A DNA stretch of 64,000 nucleotides. Origin: Trichomonas vaginalis G3 (taxonomy: Eukaryota; Parabasalia; Trichomonadida; Trichomonadidae). The stretch spans positions 1,736,001 through 1,800,000 of the forward strand of contig NC_067205.1 in the NCBI RefSeq assembly GCF_026262505.1. The letters are read 5' to 3'. The number at the start of each line of letters is the position of its first letter. Positions within the stretch are counted from its first letter, which is position 1. This document shows positions 50,082 to 59,447 of this stretch, in pieces. The position numbers and the translations under genes are program-made. A model generated the notes under the pieces. The model worked only from the letters and a program-made list of their open reading frames with translations, had not been told where the DNA came from and did not search any database.

Positions 50082-50441
50082 TCCCACGTCCCACCAACCC
50101 AGTCCATTCCCAAACCAGAGGAACCTAAAGAACCACAACAGTCTCCTCAGCAACCTCAGTTCCAGCAAGTACCTCCGATTTACTACCAATTTCCACCTCA
50201 AGGTTACTACCAATTTCCACCACAAGGCTTCCCGAACTACCCTCCTCAGCCTATGCCTTACTTCCCCAACCCTTGGATGTTCCAGCAAGCTCCACCCCAG
50301 CAATTCCAATCTCAATCCCAATCGAAGAGAGACCAAGAGTTCGAAGAAGGTCTGAACCGCTTACGCAAAGAGTATGCTACAGCCCCTATTGAGAGAAAGT
50401 TGTTCCCGGACCCAAAAATAAAGTTTAGGGTAGAAGGTTAG
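50082..50441 (+). CDS. Pro/Gln/Tyr-rich element C protein
   Basis: About 119 residues from MSHVPPTQSIPKPEEPKE. It is rich in PQ, with the repeated peptide YYQFPPQG, and has a charged C-terminus (RDQEFEEGLNRLRKEYATAP). Disordered composition suggests a scaffold or tail-like structural part. A similar start (MTDVPLPECLPKPEEPTAP) lies in the insertion at 53826-54280. The last codons run into the AGATCT-centred repeat. Confidence 0.5.
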   Translation, partial: SHVPPTQSIPKPEEPKEPQQSPQQPQFQQVPPIYYQFPPQGYYQFPPQGFPNYPPQPMPYFPNPWMFQQAPPQQFQSQSQSKRDQEFEEGLNRLRKEYATAPIERKLFPDPKIKFRVEG

Positions 50442-51060
50442 ATCTAACCTCTTTTCTACCCTCTTGAATTTTCATGAATTTTCATGAATGTTTTGTCAAG
50501 ACTTCTTCGTAAATGTTTTGTCATGACTTCATCGTACATGCTTTGTCAAACATGAACGTAAATGTTTTGTCATGATTTCATCGTAAATGTTTTGTCAAGA
50601 ATATAGCAACCGTCGGAATACAGACGGTTGGTTTTTATACAAAATTCATGCGGGAAATTCTTGAGTTTTGGTTGAAAGAATACGGTGGAGCCAAATGTGG
50701 CTCGACCTCAAAACAAGCATTTTATGAGCTTACAAAGGGTGTTATGAATGAATTCAAATGTATTTACATACATCCTGACCTCGTTCATTTTGTTCCCGGA
50801 CCAAAAATATAATTTAGGGTAGAAGGTTAGATCTAACCTCTTTTCTACCCTCTTGAATTTTCATGAATTTTCATGATTTCATCGTACATGTTTTGTCATG
50901 ACTTCTTCGTAAATGTTTTCGTTATGCCACTTTGTGCCGTCAGTCAGTCAGTCAGTCAGTTTAGGAAATTTACACCAAAAAATAATGTTTAGGGTAGAAG
51001 GTTAGATCTACCCTCCTTTCTACCCTCTTTTCTAACCTCTTGAATTTTCATGAATTTTCC
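50410..51060. promoter_or_regulatory. Three AGATCT-centred repeat blocks upstream of the KilA-N gene
   Basis: Blocks start near 50423, 50814 and 50993. Each has TTTAGGGTAGAAGGTTAGAT, then CTAACCTC or CTACCCTC words and TTGAATTTTCATGAATTTTC. They form an imperfect palindrome around AGATCT and are followed by repeated CGTAAATGTTTTGTCA. A related block stands before the primase-helicase gene of element B (about 16300-16370). A role in replication or expression control is inferred. Confidence 0.55.
50648..50812 (+). CDS. Small element C gene, 54 residues, between repeat blocks
   Basis: Reads MREILEFWLKEYGGAKCG, then STSKQAFYELTKGVMNEF and ends HFVPGPKI where the second repeat block begins. Composition is protein-like. 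No family recognised. Confidence 0.4.
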   Translation: MREILEFWLKEYGGAKCGSTSKQAFYELTKGVMNEFKCIYIHPDLVHFVPGPKI

Positions 51061-51120
51061 CGAAATAAAAAATAAAGTTAGTTTTATTTTTTTTTATTTT
51101 TTTTATTTTGTATAAAAGAC

Positions 51121-52458
51121 ATGATTTCAACAATCGGCACAACAACAATTCAAACAACAACAGCACCAAACTCGTTAGTCATGAATCCAACATCTATGCT
51201 GGTAGAGATGAAAAGCTTCACTTCGTCTTCATATACTTTTGAAACAGAAATCCAGAAGATAAAGCAAGAACTTTTAACATGTAATTTAGACTGTAGTGCG
51301 AAAGATGAAACAAATGAACAGTATCTTTATGAAATGCAGGACATTATTGACCATTTACCCAAATTGCCTGAAATTCAGCAACAAAAACTCACTATTCCTG
51401 AATTCGACGAAATTGAAGTCAAAGCAACTGACTCAGTAGAAATAAAGAAGTTCATACGAAAGGTAAACTATGAGTTTCTAGGATTTCATTGCAACCATAA
51501 GGTTATGGACAAAGATTGCGACATGGTATATAAGAATGTTTCTGACCTTTACAAAACCCGGGAGTTTAAGACCTACGACAACTTTGTTTCGTTAGTTGCT
51601 GAATGTGTATGGCAGATAAGAGATAAAGATAGAAGAGGTAAGGTATGGAATGAACAAATAAAACCAGCAACTTTTGAGTTAAAGAAAACCATTGACGCCT
51701 TAGTTGTTCTAGCAGGTCAAATTTCAATGTATAACGCAAAAATGAACCCGCAATGTTCTAAATGTAAGGCAGCAATTAGGAAATATAACTACTCCGTCAA
51801 AGAGATAGAACGTATGAGAAACGACTATGCAGACTTAAAGAAAGAAATGACAAACAATGAGTTTGAAACAGTTGGAAAGATAGACAATGACACCAAAGTG
51901 GTTAGAATAGGTGATTTAAACGTAAGATACTCAAAGAAATACAACAAATATTCTTTGTCAGACATTTTATCTCCATTTGGAAAAAAAACAAACCACTGGG
52001 TTAAAATTGCTTCTACTCAGAAAATTTTGACAAGAAATCCTGAGCTTATGATATCGGTAAAATTCTATGGAACTGCAGCATATCTCATCGACAAAAGTCT
52101 TATACCAATAGTTTTGTTATGGTTAGACCCAGTTGTTGGATATAACTTCATAACATATGGTTTATTCGACTCAGAACGTTGCAGTGAAGGCTTACTTTAC
52201 ATCGTTCAGAAACCGAAGGACTTCAATACAAAGAGATATAAGATAGGAAGAACATATAATATAACTCAAAGATATGACAGTACAGTCAATAGAGTTAAGG
52301 TTGTGTTCGTTAACGATATGAGAGCTGCTGAAACAGAACTACTCGAAAAGTTTGAGAAAATGTATGGTGCTCCCACGAAAGGTAAAGAAACGTTTGAAGT
52401 AGATGAGATAGATAAAGCTATAAAATTATTTGACGAAGTTGCTGAAAAATACATGTAA
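51121..52458 (+). CDS. KilA-N plus GIY-YIG (T5orf172-type) protein of element C
   Basis: 445 residues. A helical N-terminal half includes a CxxC pair (QCSKCKAAI, about 211-219) and a coiled coil. A KilA-N-like DNA-binding region lies at about 262-345 (VVRIGDLNVRYSKKYNKYS, VLLWLDPVVGYNF). A GIY-YIG nuclease-like domain of the T5orf172/MUG113 group is at about 356-440 (GLLYIVQK, YKIGRTYNITQRY, AAETELLEKF). Such fusions are common in large DNA viruses and likely act in DNA repair, recombination or regulation. It follows the AGATCT-type repeat blocks. The frame looks whole. Confidence 0.75.
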   Translation: MISTIGTTTIQTTTAPNSLVMNPTSMLVEMKSFTSSSYTFETEIQKIKQELLTCNLDCSAKDETNEQYLYEMQDIIDHLPKLPEIQQQKLTIPEFDEIEVKATDSVEIKKFIRKVNYEFLGFHCNHKVMDKDCDMVYKNVSDLYKTREFKTYDNFVSLVAECVWQIRDKDRRGKVWNEQIKPATFELKKTIDALVVLAGQISMYNAKMNPQCSKCKAAIRKYNYSVKEIERMRNDYADLKKEMTNNEFETVGKIDNDTKVVRIGDLNVRYSKKYNKYSLSDILSPFGKKTNHWVKIASTQKILTRNPELMISVKFYGTAAYLIDKSLIPIVLLWLDPVVGYNFITYGLFDSERCSEGLLYIVQKPKDFNTKRYKIGRTYNITQRYDSTVNRVKVVFVNDMRAAETELLEKFEKMYGAPTKGKETFEVDEIDKAIKLFDEVAEKYM

Positions 52459-52989
52459 AAATAACGTTTACCATGTAAAACGCTTGTAAAAAAACAGGTG
52501 AAAAAACAGGTGAAAAAACAGGTGAGATCGCACCTCTTCACCTAAACATTATTTTTGCTGAAAAATGACCAAATTTCATGAATTTCCTCATATGCTTGCT
52601 TCCCTCGGAAAACCGAGAGAAGAGATTCCGTATGAAAATCGTGAAATTTCTCTAGACCGGATTTTACCGGCCTTGCCTAAAACTCATGAAAATCGTGAAG
52701 AACAGCGAGTAGGTAAGAAACCCCAGTCGCCAAAACTCTATGAAAATCATGAAGCACAGCGAGTAGGTAAGAAACCTTAGTCGCCAAAACTCTATGAAAA
52801 TCATGAAGCACAGCGAGACCGTTTTTTTTTTCTGGGTCGCCAAAACACATGAAAATCATGAAATTTCTCTAGACCGGATTTTATCGGTCTAGCCTAAAAC
52901 TCTATGAAAATCATGAATTTCCTTAAGACAGAAAAAATAAAGTTAGTTTTATTTTTATTTATTTTTTTATTTTGTATGTAAGGACAGAT
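52459..52989 (+). repeat. Repeat-rich spacer containing copies of a KilA-N gene segment
   Basis: First come three copies of AAAACAGGTGA (about 52490-52525). From 52565 a frame opens with FHEFPHMLASLGKPREEIPY, which is the segment EEFPHMFATLGKPRVEIPYE of the next gene in diverged form. Then ~45-bp units with TATGAAAATCATGAAGC and ATTTCTCTAGACCGGATTTT repeat several times. This looks like amplification of a piece of coding sequence, not a gene. Confidence 0.6.
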
Positions 52990-53796
52990 ATGTCAACAAC
53001 AGAGAACACAACAACAGTTATAGTCCATGAAGCTATAAATGAAGAATACGAGTACATACAGTATAACAAACAGTTACGTCTCATTCGTTCGGTCAAAGAC
53101 GATATGTACCAGATGCAAAGTATTTTGAACGCTCTTCGTTCTACAAAGCAAGCATATCATTGGTTTGAAAACCAACAGACAAAAGAACTTTTAGAAGAAT
53201 TTCCTCATATGTTTGCGACCCTCGGAAAACCGAGGGTCGAGATTCCGTACGAAAATCGTAAAAATTTGCTAAATGGTTTGAGAGGATATTATGTTCATAG
53301 ACTTTTAGTAAATGCTGTTGCAATGTGGGCTTCACCTCGTTACGCTTGTTATATTTTCATGATGTTAGATGAAATTCATAGACAAGAACGTGAAGAGCTA
53401 GAGAACAAGCTTGAAGCAAAAGACAAAAACATTCAGAAAAGAATACCACGTTCGGTACCAAAAGGTAAGGAAAAGAACTATAAGTATATGATTTATACTG
53501 AAGAGATGGAAAATGAAGAAGATAAAGATATGGTTATGTTGCATTTAGTCAGAAGAAACAACAAAAGCTTTTACGACCTTGCTAAGATTTACAAATCTGA
53601 CAGAAATTGGTTCTATCGCGAAAACTTACCGATTTCAATGACACCGAATGAAGATGTGAAACAAATAGTTCAAGATACGTTACCTCAAACACACTATGAT
53701 ATTAAAGGTTGTACAATACTTACCTTCAAAGAAGATTTGCCATTGTTAAAGGAAAAAATAACAGAGTATTTTGACAACTTCAAACAAGTAGAGTAG
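52990..53796 (+). CDS. KilA-N-like protein of element C
   Basis: 268 residues from MSTTENTTTVIVHEAINE; the in-frame ATG 18 bp upstream lies in the AT leader and is less likely. The central part with YYVHRLLVNAVAMWASPRYA (about 100-119) is the hallmark of the KilA-N C-terminal helix. A coiled coil (EREELENKLEAKDKNIQK) and a C-terminal domain with YKYMIYTEEMENEED and LVRRNNKSF resemble the DUF3627 region paired with KilA-N in iridovirus-like proteins. A DNA-binding regulatory role is likely. The frame looks whole. Its tail recurs at 60601-60680. Confidence 0.7.
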   Translation: MSTTENTTTVIVHEAINEEYEYIQYNKQLRLIRSVKDDMYQMQSILNALRSTKQAYHWFENQQTKELLEEFPHMFATLGKPRVEIPYENRKNLLNGLRGYYVHRLLVNAVAMWASPRYACYIFMMLDEIHRQEREELENKLEAKDKNIQKRIPRSVPKGKEKNYKYMIYTEEMENEEDKDMVMLHLVRRNNKSFYDLAKIYKSDRNWFYRENLPISMTPNEDVKQIVQDTLPQTHYDIKGCTILTFKEDLPLLKEKITEYFDNFKQVE

Positions 53797-53807
53797 ATGA
53801 ACCATTT

Positions 53808-54298
53808 ATTTTTCAAGCTTGACTTCAGATGGCTCAGGTAGCTCTATAAAGTAAATTGCCTTGTCAAATCCTTCTGGCATTCCGAGTCCTTCCTTCCGAC
53901 AGGAAAAGTTTTTCCTTCCAACAGAAAAAAGTTCTTCCTTCCAACAAGAAAAAATTTTCCATCCGACAAGAAAAAATTTTCCAGTTGTCCGTCCGTAAAC
54001 CATTCAAATTTTCGAAAATTGAGAACTTTTTGGTCGAACTTCAGAAAAAAATTTTCCATCCGACAGGAAAAATTTTTCCATCCGACAGGAAAAAAATTTT
54101 CCTTCCAACAGGAAAAGTTCTTCCTTCCAACAGGAAAAGTTCTTCCTTCCAACAGGAAAAGTTCTTCCATCCGACAGGACACAAACGGATGACTGACGTT
54201 CCTCTTCCTGAATGCCTTCCAAAGCCAGAAGAACCGACAGCCCCAGCACCACAACAGACTTACTAAGACTAAACACTTAGATTTTTCAAGCTTGACTT
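53808..54298. mobile_element. 455-bp insertion flanked by an 18-bp direct repeat
   Basis: ATTTTTCAAGCTTGACTT stands at 53808-53825 and 54281-54298, while the duplicated block at 60601-64000 has this sequence once and no insert, so 53826-54280 is an insertion. It carries about eight ~20-bp units (CTTCCAACAGGAAAAGTT type) and a short end reading MTDVPLPECLPKPEEPTAP. The open frames through the repeats are by-products. Confidence 0.65.
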
Positions 54299-55161
54299 TT
54301 TACAATTTGAACTTTGTTTGCGTAGATATGAATTCTGAAAGAAGTATGAGGGTCTTGTATGACTTTGTACTTCTCCCATAGTTCATGTCTGTCAAACTTA
54401 CCTGCCATGGACTCTTTCATAAGTTCCATGAAATCGTCTTCGGACAATCCGGGGAAAAGTATAATGTCAGTAAGTATTCTTTTAACATCCTTACTTAAAC
54501 TCTTTGCTGTCTGTACACAAATGACAACTGAGATGTTAAAGTGTCTGAGCTTCTTAAGAATTCGACACATATCTTGTTCTCTGTTCTTAAGCAAAGGATG
54601 AGAGGCGAAATCATCTAAGATAAGAAGACACCTATGAGGGTATGTCTTCCAATCGTAAGATTGCAATTTCTTCGAAATGTATTCTATCTCTTTCTGTTTG
54701 TTTCTGAAGTGTTTCTTCTCTAATATTCTCTGCATTTCCTCATTTGGGTCTTTGAACTTAGAATTTATATACTCATTTATAGCATTGTACTTCAAAACCC
54801 TTCTTTGGTACTTCTTTATCCAATCTAACAACTCAGAGTCTTTTATACATACTAACTTAGACTTCTTTATAATATCTTTGAACGAATTGACGGTTTGGTC
54901 AAATTGACCAGAAGTACTACAAATGACAACTAACTCATAAAATGGGTTCTTCTCATCTAGTTCTTGTTGTTGTGCAGCCATTTTAAGATAAGTGAAAGTC
55001 TTACCCGACCCAGGTGGTGCAATTAGACCTGTTATACCATTCTGAGCAAATAAGAACTTGTCATGTATAGGCTTTATCTGAGCATTTTCTAACTTCCTCT
55101 TGTTCTTGTTTAAAATATTCTCAAATTTCTTGTCAATGTCAGCAAACTTTTTTTCTAACAT
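54286..55161 (-). CDS. Packaging ATPase of element C (A32/FtsK-like)
   Basis: About 291 residues taking MLEKKFADIDKKFENIL at 55161 as start, since a start further upstream would run into the divergent gene at 55198. Walker A is GLIAPPGSGKTF, Walker B CLLILDDFAS, and NISVVICVQTAKSL follows as a sensor strand. It would drive genome packaging into the capsid. The frame looks whole. A broken second copy lies at 60697-61575. Confidence 0.8.
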   Translation of the reverse strand: MLEKKFADIDKKFENILNKNKRKLENAQIKPIHDKFLFAQNGITGLIAPPGSGKTFTYLKMAAQQQELDEKNPFYELVVICSTSGQFDQTVNSFKDIIKKSKLVCIKDSELLDWIKKYQRRVLKYNAINEYINSKFKDPNEEMQRILEKKHFRNKQKEIEYISKKLQSYDWKTYPHRCLLILDDFASHPLLKNREQDMCRILKKLRHFNISVVICVQTAKSLSKDVKRILTDIILFPGLSEDDFMELMKESMAGKFDRHELWEKYKVIQDPHTSFRIHIYANKVQIVKSQA

Positions 55162-55197
55162 ATTTTTAGAAAAATTAAAATTTTTATCTTTTAGAAA

Positions 55198-55650
55198 ATG
55201 TCTAGCGATTTCGCTATCTATATTCGAGACAAGCTTTTTGACAGCAAAACATCTGTCGACCATAAAATCTTACATAGTGTAAACAAGAAAGGTGAATTTG
55301 TTCTAAAGTTCTGTTTCTGGGAATATGACAAGAACCATAAAACATTAAGCAGAACAGTCTTAAAATTTGTCAATGACAGACTTGTTGACAGAGATGACGC
55401 CTCTTGGAAAGATGAAGTCCAACAAAAGTTCTTAGAATGCAAAGAAGACACATGCGCTGTTCTTGAAGATGAAATAGGAAACAGAATAGATGAGCTATTA
55501 AAGGACAAAGAACTTTTACAGAAATATGGTTCGGAGAAATTTGACATAACTCCACCAGAGAAGAAGAAGAGAGAAAAGAAAGAAAAGAAAGTAGAAGAAG
55601 AGAAGAAAGAACCTGAACCAGTTCCAGAGAAAAAGAAATTTGACATGTAA
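55198..55650 (+). CDS. Element C protein with Lys/Glu-rich tail, 150 residues
   Basis: The N-terminal ~110 residues look globular (IYIRDKLFDSKTSVDHKIL, VLKFCFWEYDKNHKTL). The tail is KKKREKKEKKVEEEKKEPE. It is divergent from the ATPase gene with 36 bp between starts. No family recognised. The frame looks whole. A second copy, broken near its end, is at 61612-62057. Confidence 0.6.
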   Translation: MSSDFAIYIRDKLFDSKTSVDHKILHSVNKKGEFVLKFCFWEYDKNHKTLSRTVLKFVNDRLVDRDDASWKDEVQQKFLECKEDTCAVLEDEIGNRIDELLKDKELLQKYGSEKFDITPPEKKKREKKEKKVEEEKKEPEPVPEKKKFDM

Positions 55651-55663
55651 AAATAAAATTTTA

Positions 55664-56085
55664 TTTTTAGAACATTTCTGGGTCAATGTCAATGTTCTCT
55701 TCCTCTTTAGGGGCAAACACTGGCTTAGACTCTAAAATCTTTTTACCCAATTTACCTTGAACTTCAACTATCTTAGACTCATAATATTCATAGTCGTCTG
55801 CTTTCTTTGGTTCATAAGGTATAACAAGTTTGTATGCTTTGCCTTCTTTAAGGTTTGAGAACCTTCTGTCAAACTTTCTTTGACTGCTAACAAACCTTCT
55901 ATGTCTAAGTCTTCAAATTTCGCACCATTTTTAGTCACAATAGCAAACTTAACTGGTTCGATGTTCCAAACTTTGCTGAATGAAGACTTTTCAAAATGGT
56001 AGAAGTAAACATTCAAATATGTGAATGGGTCTAGTTCTTCTTTAAGTCCTGACATGTACTTGTTTACTGAGATGAATTTTGCCAT
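55664..56085 (-). pseudogene. Unknown minus-strand element C gene, broken
   Basis: Starts MAKFISVNKYMSGLKEEL at 56085 and includes YLNVYFYHFEKSSFSKVWNI. The 3' part is Glu/Lys/Pro-rich. About one or two breaks. A more damaged copy lies at 62080-62480. No family recognised. Confidence 0.5.
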
Positions 56086-56120
56086 CTTTTCTATCGGATA
56101 AAAAAATATTTTTTTTAAAT

Positions 56121-57355
56121 TTACTCATAAAAATTTTTCTTTGTATATACACCATTCTGTACGTCTAAAAGACTTTTGACATTTGCCAAGAATGTACGTT
56201 TAGAAGCTGCCATATAACCATATTCTTGACAATATTGTTTATACGAATCGTACAATGACCTTTCATCTAAACACTCAAAGTCAGTTTCATCTATGAACAG
56301 TTCATATACACTCTTGTTTGCTTCTAACAATGTTTGTCTCTCTTCGGTATGTGGAATTTGTCTTGGATTGAACTTTGAAATATCTAATGTCATAAAATAT
56401 GAGAACAAGTGGTTGTAAAAGTCAGATGTCAAAGTTTCTGCTAAGTCGTCAAAATATTCTGTATCTTGCATATGAGAATCTGACGTTCTGACAACTACAT
56501 ATCTTCTGTCAGAACTTTCTAACTTCATCGGAACAGCATTGTTTGAAACCATAATGAAGTTTGCAACATTTTCACAAACTCTTTGGTCTTTATATTTTCT
56601 TTCAACAACTCCAACTTTGTCTGTTATAAGACTCTTCAAAGCATCTGAGTTCAAAACTTTTGTTGTATCTATACTTTGAAGTTCATTGCAAACTATAAGT
56701 TTCATATTCTCTATTGAGGAGTTAAACTTGCCACAGATGTTTCTATGTTTGTCATATTCGGGTTCGAATAGCCCTCTAACAGTTTGCATAAGATATCTGT
56801 AAAGAATGTGTTCTTACCAGTTCCTTGTTTTCCAATTATAATGAGAGCAGTTTCATTTTTAGCACTTGGATGTTGTAAGATGTTTGCAAACCAACATAAG
56901 ATATACTCATAGACTCTTTCGTTTCCATTGCATATAATTTCTTTGACATGGTCTAACCAAGCTTCTATAATATTTTCTTTCCATTCTACTTGTTCGTATT
57001 TATATCCAGTGAAGATAGAATAGAAGTTTGGAGAAGGTGTATAGAACTTTATACCTCGAACTGAAAAATCTTCTAACTTTGACAATAAGATATCCCAAGC
57101 ATCTAACATCTTCATGCCAACTTGTACAACTTTTATTTTCTTAAGTTTCTGTCTACATTCTTGTTCTGAAACTATTGTCGCTTTAGGTTTGTTAAAGACT
57201 ACATCCCATTCTTTCATGACATAACATTCTGGGGCAGAGTCGACATAAATGACTAAACGTTTCAAATTCTCGACTGCTTTGTTATAGTCTCTAAATGGAC
57301 ACATATTTCTGAATGCTTGGAAGTCATAAAAATCTGAAACATCTATTCTGTACAT
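56121..57355 (-). pseudogene. Superfamily 3 helicase of element C, broken once or twice
   Basis: Begins MYRIDVSDFYDFQAFRNM at 57355. The helicase core has Walker A IIGKQGTGKNTF, then KLIVCNELQSID as the Walker B region, ANFIMVSNNAVP as motif C and SDRRYVVVRTS, matching the C-terminal third of the element B primase-helicase motif by motif. There is no primase domain in this gene. It should unwind element DNA during replication. A second copy lies at 62505-63745. Confidence 0.75.
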
Positions 57356-57384
57356 TTTTATAAAAATAAAAAAAATATTTTTTT

Positions 57385-58182
57385 TTATTCTTGACTTTGT
57401 TGTTGCATTTGTTGCATTTGTTGTTCTTGAGCTATTTGTTGTTGAAGTTGTTCTTGTAATACAATACTTTCACCAGTTGCATCTTCCAATTCGAAACTTT
57501 CTGCCGTCATTGACAAATACATAGGACATAAAAGTTTTACAGGAACAAAGTTTGCGTCAACTAATGTCAACGTTATACTTGCCAAAGTGTTTGAGTTCAC
57601 TAAGGTTGAAAATTCTGCATTCGAATGAACAATAGGCAAACCAGCAGAGAAAGTATTGTTTATACGCATAAGTATCTTTTGGTCATAATAGTTTCTGTCG
57701 ACATTCGAATAACACTTTGAACCTAAGTTTGAAACAATATATAAGATTGGTGTGCTTAATGTCAATGGAATAGACATTCCTTGTATGACACCTTTTCCTG
57801 TTATAGGAAACTGTTGGTAGTAAAAACCAGAAATAAGTTTTGTATTATAGCTCATATTGTTTATAGTAAACTCAGTCGGACATCCAAACATAATGAAACC
57901 TGCTCTAGTTGCAGCACATGTTACACCTGTACTTAAAGTATTAAATAAGTCAACAAAACCTGTTGGTGGTATATCTGAGTAAGTATCTTCAAAGGAGTAT
58001 TTTTTACCATTCACAACAATAAAATCTTCTGGTGTCAAAAGAGCAAAACAGGCTTTAGTCGTCATTGTGTTTAAAGTTAGTTTACAATATCGTCCTTGAG
58101 GACTTTGTAAGTTTGTTGTTATAGAATTATATGACTCAGGGTTTTTAGTCGTAATAGTATAAACCATTATATCTTCTGCCAT
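57385..58182 (-). CDS. Candidate minor capsid (single jelly-roll or penton-type) protein of element C
   Basis: 265 residues starting MAEDIMVYTITTKNPESY at 58182. It is mostly short beta-type segments (LTLNTMTTKACFALLTPED, FIMFGCPTEFTINNM, SIPLTLSTPILYIVSN) with a Gln-rich tail. Size, beta composition and place between replication and capsid genes suggest a penton-like minor capsid protein; no diagnostic motif was found. The frame looks whole. A partial copy begins at 63748. Confidence 0.5.
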   Translation of the reverse strand: MAEDIMVYTITTKNPESYNSITTNLQSPQGRYCKLTLNTMTTKACFALLTPEDFIVVNGKKYSFEDTYSDIPPTGFVDLFNTLSTGVTCAATRAGFIMFGCPTEFTINNMSYNTKLISGFYYQQFPITGKGVIQGMSIPLTLSTPILYIVSNLGSKCYSNVDRNYYDQKILMRINNTFSAGLPIVHSNAEFSTLVNSNTLASITLTLVDANFVPVKLLCPMYLSMTAESFELEDATGESIVLQEQLQQQIAQEQQMQQMQQQSQE

Positions 58183-58192
58183 TTATATATAT

Positions 58193-58423
58193 TTAAAAGT
58201 TTTTCTGAAAGTGGAGAAGAACTTCATCTAAACTTTCACATGGCGTTTCTTGAAGTTCTCTGTCTAAGAAGTTCAAATATTTTGTAAAGACATAGAACTT
58301 TCCTTTGTCTACACGAAACAACAAAACAGGGTCTTTCATATCGTTCAAAAGTGTGTAAAGTCCTTTACATGAAATAAAGTCTATATTATTTTTCTTCAAA
58401 CATCTTTCAAGAAGTTTTGACAT
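58193..58423 (-). CDS. Small element C protein, 76 residues
   Basis: Starts MSKLLERCLKKNNIDFIS at 58423. A mixed alpha/beta pattern (GLYTLLNDMKDPVLLFRV, GKFYVFTKYLNFLD) suggests a small folded domain. Tightly spaced (10 bp) ahead of the jelly-roll candidate on the same strand. The frame looks whole; function unknown. Confidence 0.5.
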   Translation of the reverse strand: MSKLLERCLKKNNIDFISCKGLYTLLNDMKDPVLLFRVDKGKFYVFTKYLNFLDRELQETPCESLDEVLLHFQKNF

Positions 58424-58429
58424 TTTTAC

Positions 58430-58705
58430 TTAGCAAATAAATTTTAATGAAATGTTGTGGTCGTCAAATATTTTTATGACGTCTGGGAAACTATATTTTA
58501 AGTTCAACGTTTCACCTCCTTTCATAACGTATATCTTGTCAATGACATTATATGAAACACCACAGCAACTAATGTCGGGTTCTATTTCTTTGATGTTTAT
58601 ATCGTCTGCCTCTGTCAAAAGTTTCAATAGTTCTTTCAAAACTTCATGAGGTGCGATGACATATGAGTTCACTTTTACAGGGTTGTGTTCGACCAAGTTT
58701 AACAT
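58430..58705 (-). CDS. SCCG-motif protein of element C, 91 residues
   Basis: Starts MLNLVEHNPVKVNSYVIA at 58705. The motif EPDISCCGVSYNVIDKIYV and the following strand-rich end (GGETLNLKYSFPDVIKIFDD) match the C-terminal domain of the 211-residue gene at 12377-13012 in element B. Its presence in two Maverick families argues for a conserved function that I cannot name. Six bp separate it from the next gene on the same strand. Confidence 0.55.
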   Translation of the reverse strand: MLNLVEHNPVKVNSYVIAPHEVLKELLKLLTEADDINIKEIEPDISCCGVSYNVIDKIYVMKGGETLNLKYSFPDVIKIFDDHNISLKFIC

Positions 58706-58710
58706 TATAC

Positions 58711-59007
58711 CTAAAGCTTGACAAATCTTCTCCTGAGTTTGAAGTTTGTCTTTAAGTTGTGGTAGTCGTTTCGAATATCTGCAACAGAACTTAAGTCTCT
58801 GCTAACTTCAGGATATGTTGGTTCTTTTACAGGAACAATTGTTTATACCATCTTCGTCTTCGTATGGTTTCCCCACTTCAACATCTCTGTCTTTGACATT
58901 GACAACAACACTTTGACTGTTTGTTTGTTGGTGAATTTAACTTCACATCTGCCACCGCCATTAAACCTTTTTGAAACACTTACGCTTCTATTTTTCGGAA
59001 ATGACAT
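58711..59007 (-). pseudogene. Small minus-strand gene of element C, broken
   Basis: Starts MSFPKNRSVSVSKRFNGG at 59007, basic at the N-terminus, with a later piece EPTYPEVSRDLSSVADIRND. About one break. No family recognised. It marks the start of the more damaged right part of element C. Confidence 0.4.
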
Positions 59008-59023
59008 TTTACTTAGAATAAAA

Positions 59024-59447
59024 AGATGGACGTATTCGAGTATCTCTTCGAATTGAAGCAGAACAAAGGTTTACACACACAAAACAATACAAATACATTG
59101 ACAGAATAGTTCTTTATACAAACAATGGTAAATGTTATAGAATAGCAATATTTGCTGAACCAAAATATTTCCATAAAGCAAAGAAAGTTGGTATAACTGA
59201 AATGGTGAAAGTTCTTGAAGCAGACAAAAATATAACTTCAAAACTTACAGATATTTCTAAAGGTAAGTTTATCTTACAATATTATGTCAAAACTGGCGTA
59301 CTGTCAATATTTGACGGAGAGAAGTCAGTTCAAGAACAACTTACTGACCTGCTGCCAAAATCTGCTCGATGGAAGCTGTCGTTATGCCAATCTGAGGAGC
59401 CCCAGCAGGTTTCATCGAACGAATCTTCAAAAGAGCATCTTCCGTGA
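59024..59447 (+). pseudogene. Small plus-strand gene of element C, broken
   Basis: Starts near MDVFEYLFELKQNKGLH and later reads MVKVLEADKNITSKLTDI and LQYYVKTGVLSIFDGEKS. About two breaks. No family recognised. Divergent from the gene at 58711-59007, with 16 bp between starts. Confidence 0.4.

Noticed and set aside
49876-50097. Ser/Thr-rich surface-type protein on the minus strand
   Set aside because: The peptide repeat is just the 18-bp DNA repeat of the foldback element in one frame.
53844-54266. 136-residue frames on both strands
   Set aside because: They run through ~20-bp tandem repeats and have low-complexity repeated peptides; no sign of selection for coding.
55218-55646. 142-residue Ser/Phe-rich minus-strand protein
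   Set aside because: An antisense shadow of the Lys/Glu-rich gene at 55198-55650; the same shadow appears at 61632-61961.
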